Positions 45,642 to 56,188 of a stretch of 64,000 nt of DNA are shown piece after piece. The notes beneath the pieces were generated by a model. It saw nothing but the letters and a program-made list of their open reading frames with translations, ran no database searches and had not been told where the DNA came from. Origin of the DNA: Antedon mediterranea (lineage: Eukaryota; Echinodermata; Crinoidea; Comatulida; Antedonidae); assembly GCF_964355755.1 (NCBI RefSeq), contig NC_092674.1, positions 15,069,001 to 15,133,000 of the forward strand, given 5' to 3'. Position numbers and translations under genes: made by a program. The first letter of the stretch is position 1, and every line of letters starts with the position of its first letter.

Positions 45642-46653
45642 GTTCTGTCGTCAAAAGTTAAATGTGTAGCCTAGTGACCACAATACACTGTATCATCGAC
45701 CACACACGCACCACCTCCCTTCTTCCCAGACGGTTCGTGTAAATTGGCCTTAAAGGAGAATACACTTTGATTCTTTCCTTCTATCTGATTTATTAGTTTC
45801 GTATTGTACTCCTGCATCAAATCATTATACAAATCATTTCAAGTACAAGAATTCAAGCCCTGCAAAATATGAATAAACAAATAACAAACACTGTATCTAA
45901 CAGTCAATTATACATTCAGGGGTGCTGTTTGTATTTTCGTGTGTAGAAGTTTACCAAATTATTTGTTGTAAATCGCACTCCTCAATTACATGGCCTGGTA
46001 CCAATCCAACAACGAACAATCACAATATAATAGTACCTCAAGTGCCACCTGTATTCCAATTACAGAATGACTACAGCAGCGCCCTTAATACTCAATTAAA
46101 TCCAATTCATTACAATTACAATGTCAATTTTTTGACGAAACGAAAGAAACATGAACATAATTCTATATTAAAGTAACATTTTAAGCATTAATGTTATATG
46201 TTATTTCATAAACCCTTTTTATAAATATATATATATATCCTGGTCTAAACGGCAATAGTCATTTCCATCTAAATACATACAGTAATCATTCAAGCGTAAC
46301 ATGAGCAAACCATGCAGGCCGTGCTCGCTGCTTGATACATGACAGTGAGTTCTGTGTGTAGGTCTACGTATTTGTACAAAATCAACACAAACCAATTCTT
46401 TATTAAAACAATAATAAAGACATAATAAAGACAGTAGAACCGTTCTCCAACCATATCATTGACAGGGGTTTGAGGCTCACTTGCTTTATTGTTGTGATGG
46501 TAGAACGAGTCGTCTTGTTAATTTTGAGGGCTGTAGATCACCAGTGTATCTCGTAAATTTTAACCCCAAAAAAAATGTTGATTTGTATTCTTTACATGTT
46601 TATTTTTTCATATTGAGGTATGCTTTATATTGTCTTAACCTTTTCATTATTCT
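45642..46653. other. No named gene
   Basis: A plus-strand frame at 45922-46176 reads an N/Q/P-rich peptide (VPPVFQLQNDYSSALNTQLN) that I cannot assign. The remainder is AT-rich with a TATA microsatellite at about 46226-46240. Confidence 0.35.
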
Positions 46654-47066
46654 GTATACAGGAAGTATTGAAAGATTCAAATTCTGATAAATGCGAAGAT
46701 GAAAATGTTGTTCAAATTGAACAAAAAAGTACAAACTTCTTTGAAATCCTTTATATTTTAATACTATTAAAGATGTAAGCAAACGCAAGTACATGCATTT
46801 TTTAAACCATTGTTAAACATCAATCTTTTCGGTAAGGTTTGAAACTTAAAGTACACCTAACAAACTGAATAGTAATGTAAAGTATCATTAGTACATATTT
46901 TACTATGATTGTAATGTATGCAATATTTTAATAGTTATTTATACCTTTTTTAAAACTATTTCACTTGGCTCCGGTTGCGGCTATAGCACTTGGGTTGTTG
47001 TGTTCCAGGCTTGCGGCTATGCCACTTGGTTGGCTGGGTTCCGGGCTTCCAAGTTCTGTTGCCTGT
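46654..47066 (+). repeat. Uninterrupted copy of repeat R with an exon-like start
   Basis: This copy matches 30395-30669 plus 32812-32935. Its left part is exon-like: acceptor TATACAG, then EVLKDSNSDKCEDENVVQIE and a donor (GAT|GTAAGC) at 46775. The right end holds the 36-bp type GGCTATGCCACTTGG units and AATAAA. It preserves the site ACTATTTCACTTGG into which the 30670-32811 element inserted in the other copy. Confidence 0.75.
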
Positions 47067-47073
47067 AATAAAG

Positions 47074-47460
47074 CTAAATCATCTCATCCTCAGGAAAATC
47101 ATCAATTTTTATGGATTGTTGTGATTCAGAGTCTAGAGAGGGAGGGGTTAATATTGCGGATGAAGTGGATAGGCTAGTAAACGGTGTGGTTGGTATATTC
47201 TCTGTTTTAATATACTTCGTGGGTGTAGTATGCATAGATGAGGTTTGAGATACTGTCCTCTTTTTAGAATTTTTGTAGTTGTAGCGAGTTGTTTTTTTAA
47301 GGTGTACGTCAGTTAAATTTATAATTGTTGACAGTTTGTTGTTGACATTTTGTCTAAAGCCGTCAATAGCTTCGTAGCTGTGCATGTTGTTGCCGGTACT
47401 TGTCACTTGCATATACAAGTTCTCTTCCGGACATGTACTGAAGTTGTTGTATTTTCGTTA
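47074..47460 (-). CDS. S/T-rich ORF, family unknown
   Basis: A minus-strand frame of about 130 codons reads KYNNFSTCPEENLYMQVTST, GFRQNVNNKLSTIINLTDVH, then a T/S/P-rich tail (TPTKYIKTENIPTTPFTSLS) and FPEDEMI with a stop 8 bp from the end of repeat R. A possible acceptor (TTTTTCAG) lies at about 47494, though a stop intervenes in this frame. Codon composition looks real; I do not recognise the family. It may be the 3' exon of a host or transposon gene. Confidence 0.35.
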
Positions 47461-47529
47461 CGATGAGTGTAGCCTGACAATAATTGATGACATCTGAAAA
47501 ATTATATATATTATATAAATTAACATGGT

Positions 47530-47760
47530 AGAGTAATCATGTGCATTATTATTATAATATTAATAATAATAATAAACAGTATTTATATAGCGCCTAATTG
47601 ATCACTGACCCCTCTAGGTGCTTTACATAGGACCTTAACTAATGGTAATAAACTATCCCCCGTCGGACACCATTCCGGTATTTCTTAGTCGAGGTTTCGG
47701 GGATGGAGACAATCAATAATGTGAAGAAAAAAAAAATATAACTAAGCTTAACTATGCTTA
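47530..47760 (+). repeat. Dispersed repeat with TATTTATATAGCGCC block
   Basis: Follows an ATTATTATTA microsatellite and contains TATTTATATAGCGCCTAATT and GGTGCTTTACATAGG. From memory, similar ATAATAATA...TATTTATAGCGCC...GCTTTACA sequences are widespread in aquatic animal genomes as retroelement tails. Orientation and class not resolved. Confidence 0.35.
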
Positions 47761-49027
47761 ACTAAGGTAAAGCTAAAACCCGACGGACCGTTTATCATTC
47801 AGGCCTCTGGGCCTAGTTTAGTGAAGTTATCTTAAACGGTCGCTGAATAACGAACGTTGTGTGTGATCAACATGGAGTAGAGCGCTCTCAACGTTTGAAT
47901 ACAACAAAACTTTATTCACAAAAAACACAGAGGGCTCTCTCTATATTGTACTATTCTGTTTATCGTGTCACGATATCGCGAGAAGTATATCGCGAACACG
48001 GAGACGGCGATGCGGTCGTCGACCTCTCTGCGCGTGACAGAAGATCGTCAGAGGAGGAGGAAGAGGTGGTGACGCGCGCTTTTATTATATAATATGGAAT
48101 GTGAAATTAATTGCGCGTTTCGATATTTTTCGAGCCTCTTTGGTTGCGTATACAGTGTGTCTTGTGGTTATTAGCGGCCTTTCTTCATACCCTCTTCATC
48201 GTGATACAAGTCTTGATAGCAGCTATAATCATGGCACTCCTCCTTCTGAAGGAAAGACACAGATATTTTGTAAATATTCAAAATTGGTTGATTAAAAAAT
48301 TCAAACTGGGCTGCTGGAAAAAGTGTTGAACTCGAGGTTAAAACGGTCTTAGCTTAGTTAAGAATGTTTTATAGCTATCCGTCCCAGAACAATAATCCAT
48401 ACAAACTTAATACAAACATAGGAGAACAGGTAAACTTGTGAAATAGTGTACAGTACACCAGTGTGTTGAAAAGAAAGGAAAGTAGTAGACAGAGCTATTT
48501 AAGGTAGATTAATACTAACAAATTAAAGTTCAATATGCTTTGTTTGTTTATTATAAAAATATTGCATAAAAAATATAATTGTGGCTTTTTTTAAATGTTC
48601 AGCTGAGTATCACCAATGATGAAATTCACCAAACATTTAAATTAGTTTATTACATATTTTCATAGAAGAATTAAAGCTCTAAAATAATACAAATATTTAT
48701 ATAACCAGAAGAAGCTATTTAGTTATAAAAACAATCATGAACAAAGCTATATACTGTTAAGTTGCTACTTTCTCTGAAGAACAGTAGAAAGTATATCTGC
48801 AATAATAGTTTGTTTTAAGTTGCAGACCTTTAAATGCATGACTGAGAGTCTATTTTAGAAATATTTTCATTCAAGCTACATATATATTTTGGTATCAATC
48901 TACCCTAAATTAAAATGATGCTTTGACAAGAAAATTGTCAGATCTAGTAATATAAGAATATGTTTTTAATCCTAGTTTACCGGATGACTCAAATACCGGT
49001 ATATAAAAATAGAATGCAAAAACTGCC
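47761..49027. other. No gene recognised
   Basis: 47840-48120 is CpG-rich with a plus-strand 77-codon frame ending in an E-rich run, perhaps part of an LTR or old element. The rest is AT-rich. Confidence 0.35.
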
Positions 49028-49030
49028 TAA

Positions 49031-49209
49031 AGCGTGGTTCCCACTAGCGACGCAACACAAGGGCGTAACGCAACGCAAGTGAATTGACCAATCACAAGCG
49101 ATGGCTTATTCGCTTGTGATTGGTAACTGTCTATAACTTCGCTTGTCATTGGTTAAAACGCTTGCGTTGCGTTTACGTCCTTGCGTTACGTTCTAGTGGG
49201 AACCAAGCT
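49031..49209. mobile_element. 179-bp MITE with TAA TSD (Harbinger-type)
   Basis: Ends AGCGTGGTTCCCACTAG and (reverse complement) AGCTTGGTTCCCACTAG match with one mismatch; TAA flanks both sides (49028-49030, 49210-49212). The interior is also strongly self-complementary, with CCAATCACAAGCGA opposite TCGCTTGTGATTGG and GTAACGCAACGCAAG opposite CTTGCGTTGCG. A 3-bp TAA duplication is characteristic of PIF/Harbinger, whose transposase relics occur elsewhere in the window. Confidence 0.85.
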
Positions 49210-49212
49210 TAA

Positions 49213-49670
49213 TGAAAGAAATACAAATCAAATACACACCCAAAATGTTCTGGGATTTTGTGTAATTACTGAATTAAATTCAAACTAATTTCATGAAATG
49301 GCTGATTTCTCTGATACACTTTACTATTTGAAGTATTTAAACATAATACAAACATGAAGAACATGTTAAAATTTAAGAATTGTATGCCTGATGAGAATAT
49401 TATATGCTAGATTGCCCCTGTAATAAACATGATTAAAAGTAGCATTCATCTTTTTAAAAGTTAGTTTTAAATTTAATTTAATAGGAATTGGGCCTGCACA
49501 ACTTAAACAAAAAAAATAAAGTATTTTTTTATATTAAAAAAAACTACATTAATATGGTGGTAAAATGCAAAGGTGGGGATAATTGAAATTAATTAAGTTG
49601 CTTGATGAACATGTTCATTGTACATGCATGTTTATAGTTAATTGATCCCTTTTTTTTCTTCCGTAAACAG
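49213..49670. other. No gene recognised
   Basis: AT-rich spacer. Confidence 0.4.
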
Positions 49671-49778
49671 GAAGTGTTAGAAAATCGTGGCCAATTAGAA
49701 TCGGATACTGTGGAATGTTTACAAGGCTCCGATCATGTTTTTGAGTCAGATAATTGTTGCGAAAAACAAATAAACATG
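49671..49778 (+). CDS. Exon-like segment, family unknown
   Basis: Bounded by acceptor CGTAAACAG and donor ATG|GTAAAC, its 108 bp read EVLENRGQLESDTVECLQGS, then DHVFESDNCCEKQINM without a stop. The start EVL-x-x-S/R and the same phase link it to the exon-like segment at 46662-46774, suggesting duplicated exons of one plus-strand gene. No other exon was identified. Confidence 0.4.
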
Positions 49779-50642
49779 GTAAACACTCTTTGAACTGATT
49801 TTTGATATTATTTGCAAAAAACAAAGTCTAGCACTAGACATTTCCCAAAATCTTTATCTCACACTATAATTATATATACTGTATAGCACTTATGTTCCAA
49901 AATTTTAAGTTCAGTATAATCATAGAGATATTATAGTGAACTCTATGGTATAATGTATTTTAAATTGTTGGTACTGAAATGTTGCAGGCCTTTACTAGCT
50001 CCAAATCTAATAATACATGACCTAGCTAGACAAAGCTAGCATATAGGCAAACCTAAAATCAGAATTCATTTCATCTAGCATAGATTATGGCATTATGACC
50101 TGAACTGAAGAATATCATATGGTGTTAGTGCTGAATTCTGTCAATTTTGTGTCATATAGTATATACAGTATAAACATTATAATCTGTATACATATTACAT
50201 ACAGTATAGGTGAAATTAGGAAATTGTTCAAAAGTTGGTAAAATTACTAGAAAAAGGTTGGAGAAACATAAATCACATGGAAAAAATTGTTTTCAACGCT
50301 ACATGCGTACCACGCGCGTAAAAAAAAAGCTCTAGCTAGGCTAGCTATTTCTATTATTATATATGTGGCATACTACTAGGCCTACATCATTCATATCAAT
50401 ATCATATGTGGGTCTGATTAAAATAATAAGCATAATTCAAACAGAAATTACAAGAACTATCCTAGGCCAGGCGATCTACCTGTACTACAGTAGGCTAAAG
50501 ATGCATGTTTACAGTAAGTAAAGTATCATTAGGTTTAGGCCGATACTCGCATACTTTTTTTGGCAAACCCGTTCTGTTATATAAACCTAATAATATATGT
50601 TCTTTTTAATTTACACCAATCTTAAATCTATAGTACAGGTAA
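49779..50642. other. No gene recognised
   Basis: AT-rich flank of the LTR element; GTAA at 50639-50642 is its left target duplication. Confidence 0.4.
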
Positions 50643-51425
50643 TGTCATGGATCAGTTGTTGTTCGTGTGCGTTCTGCGTATTTGCATATAAGTGTCTTGC
50701 TGCTAGTTGTTTTGCGAGCATTGTGTTTGGCGCATTTGCATATAGGTGATGTTTTGGTTAACTACCTGGTTTTTCTGTCTGCGCGTCAGAAAAGCTTTTG
50801 TTGCAAACACAGGAAGATGTGATTTTTGTTACCGTGTTGTATATATATATTATTAAGCCGTTGTTGAAGTTACCATTGTAAGTAGTAAAAAGAATTATAT
50901 TGCATGATAGACGGATCATTGTCTGTTAATTTATTATACTAAATTGCATGCATACAACTTAAATAAAGCAAATAATGTTCTCAAATCTTTACTTCAATTT
51001 ATAGAGAAATGGTTGATTGCTGTACGATCTTTCGTTCTTAGTTAGTAAATACATCATTCAAGTTGATTCAGGTATTAATCATTTGTAATGACGTTTAATT
51101 GATTGTATTGTTCTGAATGATAACCAGTTTGTACACAGTGTGTTTAAGTATAGTGGTAATACAGTGGTAAAGTGAAGTGAAGTTATAAACTGACTGTTAT
51201 TGAAATTATGTTTGTATATTTGCAGGGTTTTTTCCTTTCTTCGTTCTCTTTATTTTCTGAGTGACGTTGAGTTGTACACAATAAATGGTCTGATAACGGC
51301 AATCAACAACTTGTTGTCTTTCTGTTGGTCTTGATATTGCATTCATTTGAGCCAAGCCTCGCACGCTTGATACCCGGGGAGAAAACTTCCAAATCAATCC
51401 GGGCATGGTCTCACGTACCACGACA
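50643..51425 (+). repeat. 5' LTR
   Basis: 783 bp, TG...CA. Contains TATATATATATT (about 50839) and a TATTTGCATATA pair of words near its start, which are promoter-like, and AATAAA near 51282 that could serve polyadenylation. Confidence 0.95.
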
Positions 51426-51428
51426 AAT

Positions 51429-51446
51429 TGGCGTCACGGACAGGAT
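51429..51446 (+). other. Primer-binding site
   Basis: TGGCGTCACGGACAGGAT lies 3 bp after the LTR end and starts with TGG, complementary to a tRNA CCA tail. The cognate tRNA was not determined. Confidence 0.7.
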
Positions 51447-52012
51447 CGCAATTCAAGAATGACGTTTAGCGGCAGATGATGGTGATTAGCGGGTATATTC
51501 TTTGGAGTGACCAGTGATTGGAAAGCCCTGGATCAACTGTCGGTGAATCCGAGATACAGATAAGATGTATACATATTGAACTATCATTAATTGATGTATT
51601 TTCTTTATGTTAATTATATAGATTTCTATATACTGTATGGGATTTATTGATCACTGTAGATTGATGTATTGTATTTACGCAATTATTGATTTATAATAAT
51701 AATTGACATTGATATAACGTAAGTGATATTGTAGTTTGAATGCAGTAGCCGATTATTTAGAGGATTTGCCTAGTGATGTTATGGTGAACTTGTGTTATAT
51801 AACGTGTAATAATATTGTTAAACGATAGTCTGTTTAAAGCATATTGCGATAATTAAATGTTGATATATGCTACTTTACTATTGTAACTATAATTACAGAA
51901 CGTTAGTGAGATTGTTATATGCTGTTTAAAATCCATAGTGAAATATTAATATCCAATATATTATATGCTACCTTCGTAAATAATTCATTAGTGAAAGTCA
52001 CATTTTCTCGTT
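51447..52012 (+). other. Retrotransposon 5' leader
   Basis: Untranslated, AT-rich leader of about 570 bp between the primer-binding site and the Gag start; it would hold the packaging signal if one exists. Confidence 0.6.
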
Positions 52013-54517
52013 ATGGCAACTGGTGGTGGTCAAAGCGCGGCCCCGCCTAAGAAACAGACTGCGCAAGGGGGTGGTAGTGCTGCGAAGACAACTGATGTTA
52101 GTGAAATGATATCCGCTCTTACCAATGCTTTCAAGGGTTTGTCCACTCAAAAATCTCCTCCACCTGTTAAATTATCCAAGTTTTTTGGTACACCTAAACT
52201 TCCTGGGCAGAGTTCTTTAAGGGATTGGCTTATTGATTTCGAAGCTTATTGTGACCATTATTCTTTAACAGATTGGAAAAAATATGATACTTTGATAAGT
52301 CATCTTGGTGGCAAGGCAAAGGATGAAGTCCGGTGTCAGATGATGGTGTCCGGTAACAGTAAAGATGCTAAGCGTGCTATTGGTATATTAAAATTTATGT
52401 TTGGTCCAGAAGAAACTGTTTCAGGATATAGTTCTTCTTTTTATTCTAGGCGTCAGTTAGAGGGAGAATCAATAGCTGATTATAGTCTAGAGTTACTCAA
52501 ACTATACACACAGTTGGTTGAGGCATCAGATAGGAATGAGCAGGCAGCCTTAAAACACCTCCAGGATACTACTTTGAAGCAGAGATTAGTAGAAGGGGTC
52601 AGAGACCATGAGGTTAAAAGAGAATTAAAGCGAATTGAGTTGGCGTTCAGAGGGAAGACCTTTCTTGAAATGAGGGAGGAGGTTGTAGAATTGTTTAAAG
52701 GGGAACGAGTAAATACTAAACCAAAAATTCACGGGGTAGAGTGTGTAGATTACGGTCTGACTGAGATGAAACAAGAATTGCAATCTTTTCTTAAGCAGCA
52801 AATCAATGAGACCATTGATAACAAATTCGGTGCATTATTGCAATCTCAACGTCCTAAATTCCATTCAGATGTTCGTTCTAATATTTCTCGTAGATGTTTC
52901 AATTGTGGTAACGAAGGTCATAGTAGAAACCAATGTAGTGTCCCTCCTGGTTTGTGTTGGACTTGTAAAAATCCAGGTCATTTTGCGTATGCTTGTCCTA
53001 GTAAGTATAGTAGAAACCAAAATGTCAATTATAACTCATCTATTAATCCTTCTCAACAGAGTGTTGTTCCGCAATCGTCATCAGGTATCCAGAGTAAGGA
53101 TACACAGATATGTCACGATGTCCGTGCCCCTGTTGCAAGTGCAGATACAAATATTTCTAATGCTATACCTAATTCACATGTTCAAAATACCGTGTTATTC
53201 GAGAAATTAGTTGCTAGAAGTCCTTGTACTACTATGAGTGTTGGTTCCGCTGAACTTGGGTGTATTTTAGACACCGGAGCTGAGGCATCAATTATTCCAT
53301 CATCCATATACCATAACATACTAAAGCCTGAATGTGGTGAACTGGGTAGTGTTGGTGGGTTGTTCATGAATGTTATTGGGGTCTGTGGGGTTGAGGTACC
53401 CATAGAAGGGTACATTGAAATTCCCGTTGTGATTGCTGATCAGCAACTTAAGGGTAGTTTTCTGGTTGTCTCCGACATCGCCGTTAAGAATAAGCAAGTA
53501 AATTATCCGATTCTTATTGGATGTAATATTTTACGCCAGTTGCATGGTTTCAGTGGTCTACATGAGTTGCGACAACTGGTAGATGAGCATCCTTCGGCGC
53601 CCGAAATAAGTAGATCTGAAGTAATGTTGAGAATCGATGAAGACGAGTCCAACGTTCTTGTCCCATTAAAACACATAAATATAGTTGTTCCTTTCCAATC
53701 TTTAAATGAATCTATTAAACCTAATGTAAATGTTGGTTCTCATGCTAACTGTGACTCTTTTACTACTTTGAACAGGGAATCGTCGGATGTTGGAGCAGAT
53801 AGAAGTATCAACTCAGAACCAGATATTGCTTTAGATTTACCTCCTGGGATAATGTTGAATGGTTTGGATCTTCGTGTGGAAAAATTTGATTGTGATTTGG
53901 ACGATGTTTTGCAACATGGTGTGGTTTCTCTGGATGGAGATGGTGAAGGGTCTGAACATCATTACAACAATGATAGTGGTTCTAGTTCTGAGTCGGATGA
54001 TGATATACCCGGTGTTATTGTTAGTTGTGACCTGCCTCCAGTATTGAGTGATAGTGAGCCAATAGTTCCTCTTAGAAGGTCTACTCGTAGTACCCAAGGA
54101 ACTCATAGTAACCCTTTTCGTTTACCTAAATCTGTTTTGGAACAATACCTGGTGTTATGTGCCTTGTTACATTTGCTGGTTAACTTCTCCTCTTTATTTT
54201 CGTTTGTATCTCCTTTTGGGGACAAAAGGATCTCAAGCGGGGAAGGTGTAGTGAATCTATATTTTTTTGTATTTTTTATGTTTCTTCTCTTTTATAGGTT
54301 CTCCTTTTGGGGACAAAAGGATTTTAAGCGGGGAACATGTCATGGATCAGTTGTTGTTCGTGTGCGTTCTGCGTATTTGCATATAAGTGTCTTGCTGCTA
54401 GTTGTTTTGCGAGCATTGTGTTTGGCGCATTTGCATATAGGTGATGTTTTGGTTAACTACCTGGTTTTTCTGTCTGCGCGTCAGAAAAGCTTTTGTTGCA
54501 AACACAGGAAGATGTGA
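52013..54517 (+). CDS. Gag-protease polyprotein fused to pol C-terminal tail
   Basis: 834 codons from the first ATG after the leader. Residues 1-50 are G/Q/K-rich; about 50-230 is a retrotransposon Gag capsid-type helical region (FFGTPKLPG..LRDWLIDFEAY). Two CCHC zinc knuckles follow, CFNCGNEGHSRNQC (about 295) and CWTCKNPGHFAYAC (about 316). An aspartic protease has the active site LDTGAEAS (D about 420) and a flap-distal ILIGCNIL motif. After an acidic linker with no RT, RNase H or integrase motif, the frame enters PLRRSTRSTQG..SNPFRLPKS (about 685-705), a motif found at the C-terminus of Ty3-type integrases. So an internal deletion has kept the frame. The predicted protein reads on through the polypurine tract into the 3' LTR (54338 on) as a hydrophobic tail with no family likeness; the natural stop may have been lost. 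Assembly into particles is expected from the Gag part, not shown. Confidence 0.9.
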   Translation: MATGGGQSAAPPKKQTAQGGGSAAKTTDVSEMISALTNAFKGLSTQKSPPPVKLSKFFGTPKLPGQSSLRDWLIDFEAYCDHYSLTDWKKYDTLISHLGGKAKDEVRCQMMVSGNSKDAKRAIGILKFMFGPEETVSGYSSSFYSRRQLEGESIADYSLELLKLYTQLVEASDRNEQAALKHLQDTTLKQRLVEGVRDHEVKRELKRIELAFRGKTFLEMREEVVELFKGERVNTKPKIHGVECVDYGLTEMKQELQSFLKQQINETIDNKFGALLQSQRPKFHSDVRSNISRRCFNCGNEGHSRNQCSVPPGLCWTCKNPGHFAYACPSKYSRNQNVNYNSSINPSQQSVVPQSSSGIQSKDTQICHDVRAPVASADTNISNAIPNSHVQNTVLFEKLVARSPCTTMSVGSAELGCILDTGAEASIIPSSIYHNILKPECGELGSVGGLFMNVIGVCGVEVPIEGYIEIPVVIADQQLKGSFLVVSDIAVKNKQVNYPILIGCNILRQLHGFSGLHELRQLVDEHPSAPEISRSEVMLRIDEDESNVLVPLKHINIVVPFQSLNESIKPNVNVGSHANCDSFTTLNRESSDVGADRSINSEPDIALDLPPGIMLNGLDLRVEKFDCDLDDVLQHGVVSLDGDGEGSEHHYNNDSGSSSESDDDIPGVIVSCDLPPVLSDSEPIVPLRRSTRSTQGTHSNPFRLPKSVLEQYLVLCALLHLLVNFSSLFSFVSPFGDKRISSGEGVVNLYFFVFFMFLLFYRFSFWGQKDFKRGTCHGSVVVRVRSAYLHISVLLLVVLRALCLAHLHIGDVLVNYLVFLSARQKSFCCKHRKM
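54211..54337 (+). other. Duplicated polypurine tract
   Basis: TTTTGGGGACAAAAGGAT followed by AAGCGGGGAA occurs twice, at about 54213-54245 and 54303-54335. The second abuts the 3' LTR and is the functional tract by position; the first precedes it by 90 bp. Confidence 0.8.
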
Positions 54518-55120
54518 TTTTTGTTACCGTGTTGTATATATATATTATTAAGCCGTTGTTGAAGTTACCATTGTAAGTAGTAAAAAGAATTATATTGCAT
54601 GATAGACGGATCATTGTCTGTTAATTTATTATACTAAATTGCATGCATACAACTTAAATAAAGCAAATAATGTTCTCAAATCTTTACTTCAATTTATAGA
54701 GAAATGGTTGATTGCTGTACGATCTTTCGTTCTTAGTTAGTAAATACATCATTCAAGTTGATTCAGGTATTAATCATTTGTAATGACGTTTAATTGATTG
54801 TATTGTTCTGAATGATAACCAGTTTGTACACAGTGTGTTTAAGTATAGTGGTAATACAGTGGTAAAGTGAAGTGAAGTTATAAACTGACTGTTATTGAAA
54901 TTATGTTTGTATATTTGCAGGGTTTTTTCCTTTCTTCGTTCTCTTTATTTTCTGAGTGACGTTGAGTTGTACACAATAAATGGTCTGATAACGGCAATCA
55001 ACAACTTGTTGTCTTTCTGTTGGTCTTGATATTGCATTCATTTGAGCCAAGCCTCGCACGCTTGATACCCGGGGAGAAAACTTCCAAATCAATCCGGGCA
55101 TGGTCTCACGTACCACGACA
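54338..55120 (+). repeat. 3' LTR
   Basis: 783 bp, same sequence as the 5' LTR in every stretch compared by eye. The end of the polyprotein frame overlaps its first 180 bp. Confidence 0.95.
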
Positions 55121-55411
55121 GTAATATTGCTACCAAATGGAAGACCGAAAAAAATATGGATGGCAAACATCAAAAAGTAAACAGAACTTTTCACATGCGG
55201 ACCTATACATGCTCATGCATACAGAGTGGCAAAAATACAACTGATACGCGCAATGTCTAATGATGATTAGCGTTTAAGATGAATATTGCTAGCTTTGCAC
55301 AGATGAGTAACATAAAGAATTAAAATTTTTTATTACAGTATTTATGAATATTGTTTTCAACAACATTACATAAAATTAACTTTCTTATTGTATTCTTTTT
55401 CCTTTAAAAAT

Positions 55412-55987
55412 AAACCTTAACAGGCAGTTATTTCAACAACATACAATAAACCTTAACAGGCAGTTATTTCAACAACATACAATACACCTTAACAGGCAGT
55501 TATTTCAACAACATACAATAAACCTTAACAGGCAGTTATTTCAGCAACATACAATAAACCTTAACAGGCAGTTATTTCAGCAACATACAATAAACCTTAA
55601 CAGGCAGTTATTTCAACAACATACAATAAACCTTAACAGGCAGTTATTTCAGCAACATACAATAAACCTTAACAGGCAGTTATTTCAGCAACATACAATA
55701 AACCTTAACAGGCAGTTATTTCAACAACATACAATAAACCTTAACAGGCAGTTATTTCAACAACATACAATAAACCTTAACAGGCAGTTATTTCAGCAAC
55801 ATACAATAAACCTTAACAGGCAGTTATTTCAGCAACATACAATAAACCTTAACAGGCAGTTATTTCAACAACATACAATAAACCTTAACAGGCAGTTATT
55901 TCAACAACATACAATAAACCTTAACAGGCAGTTATTTCAACAACATACAATAAACCTTAACAGGCAGTTATTTCAACAACATACAAT
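55412..55987 (+). repeat. Minisatellite, 16 x 36 bp
   Basis: CCTTAACAGGCAGTTATTTC recurs every 36 bp from 55415 to 55955. Units carry either CAACAAC or CAGCAAC; in order the variants are A A A G G A G G A A G G A A A A. One further unit has ACACC for AAACC. Confidence 0.97.
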
Positions 55988-56188
55988 TTAACCTGCATTA
56001 AAATGCTTATGTCTGGCAAAACTACTATTATTAACATTACATAAATTTAAACTTTCTTATCTTATAATACCTTTCAAAATTAACCTCAAAAGGCAGTTAG
56101 CTCATTTTACTTATTTACAACACCACAACATTAATGTAACCTGCATTAAAATGTTGTCACAATGCATACTTGTACATTTAATTATTCT

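Larger units (their letters stand above)
50643..55120 (+). mobile_element. Non-autonomous Ty3/gypsy-type LTR retrotransposon
   Basis: A 4478-bp element with two 783-bp LTRs that begin TGTCATGG and end ACGACA, appear identical by eye, and are flanked by GTAA (50639-50642, 55121-55124). A primer-binding site follows the left LTR and a polypurine tract precedes the right. One long ORF encodes Gag, zinc knuckles and protease, with no reverse transcriptase, RNase H or integrase core. Identical LTRs imply recent insertion, so proteins must have come from an autonomous relative elsewhere in the genome. Confidence 0.95.

Noticed and set aside
47859-48092. 77-codon plus-strand ORF in a CpG-rich patch as a host first exon
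   Set aside because: E-rich end and CpG content are suggestive but there is no splice partner, promoter motif or domain to support it.
52806-53210. 134-codon ORF inside the retrotransposon
   Set aside because: Out-of-frame shadow of the Gag-protease ORF.
54150-54517. Envelope-like membrane protein at the end of the polyprotein
   Set aside because: The hydrophobic segments arise by reading through the polypurine tract and LTR; no signal peptide, cleavage site or separate ORF.
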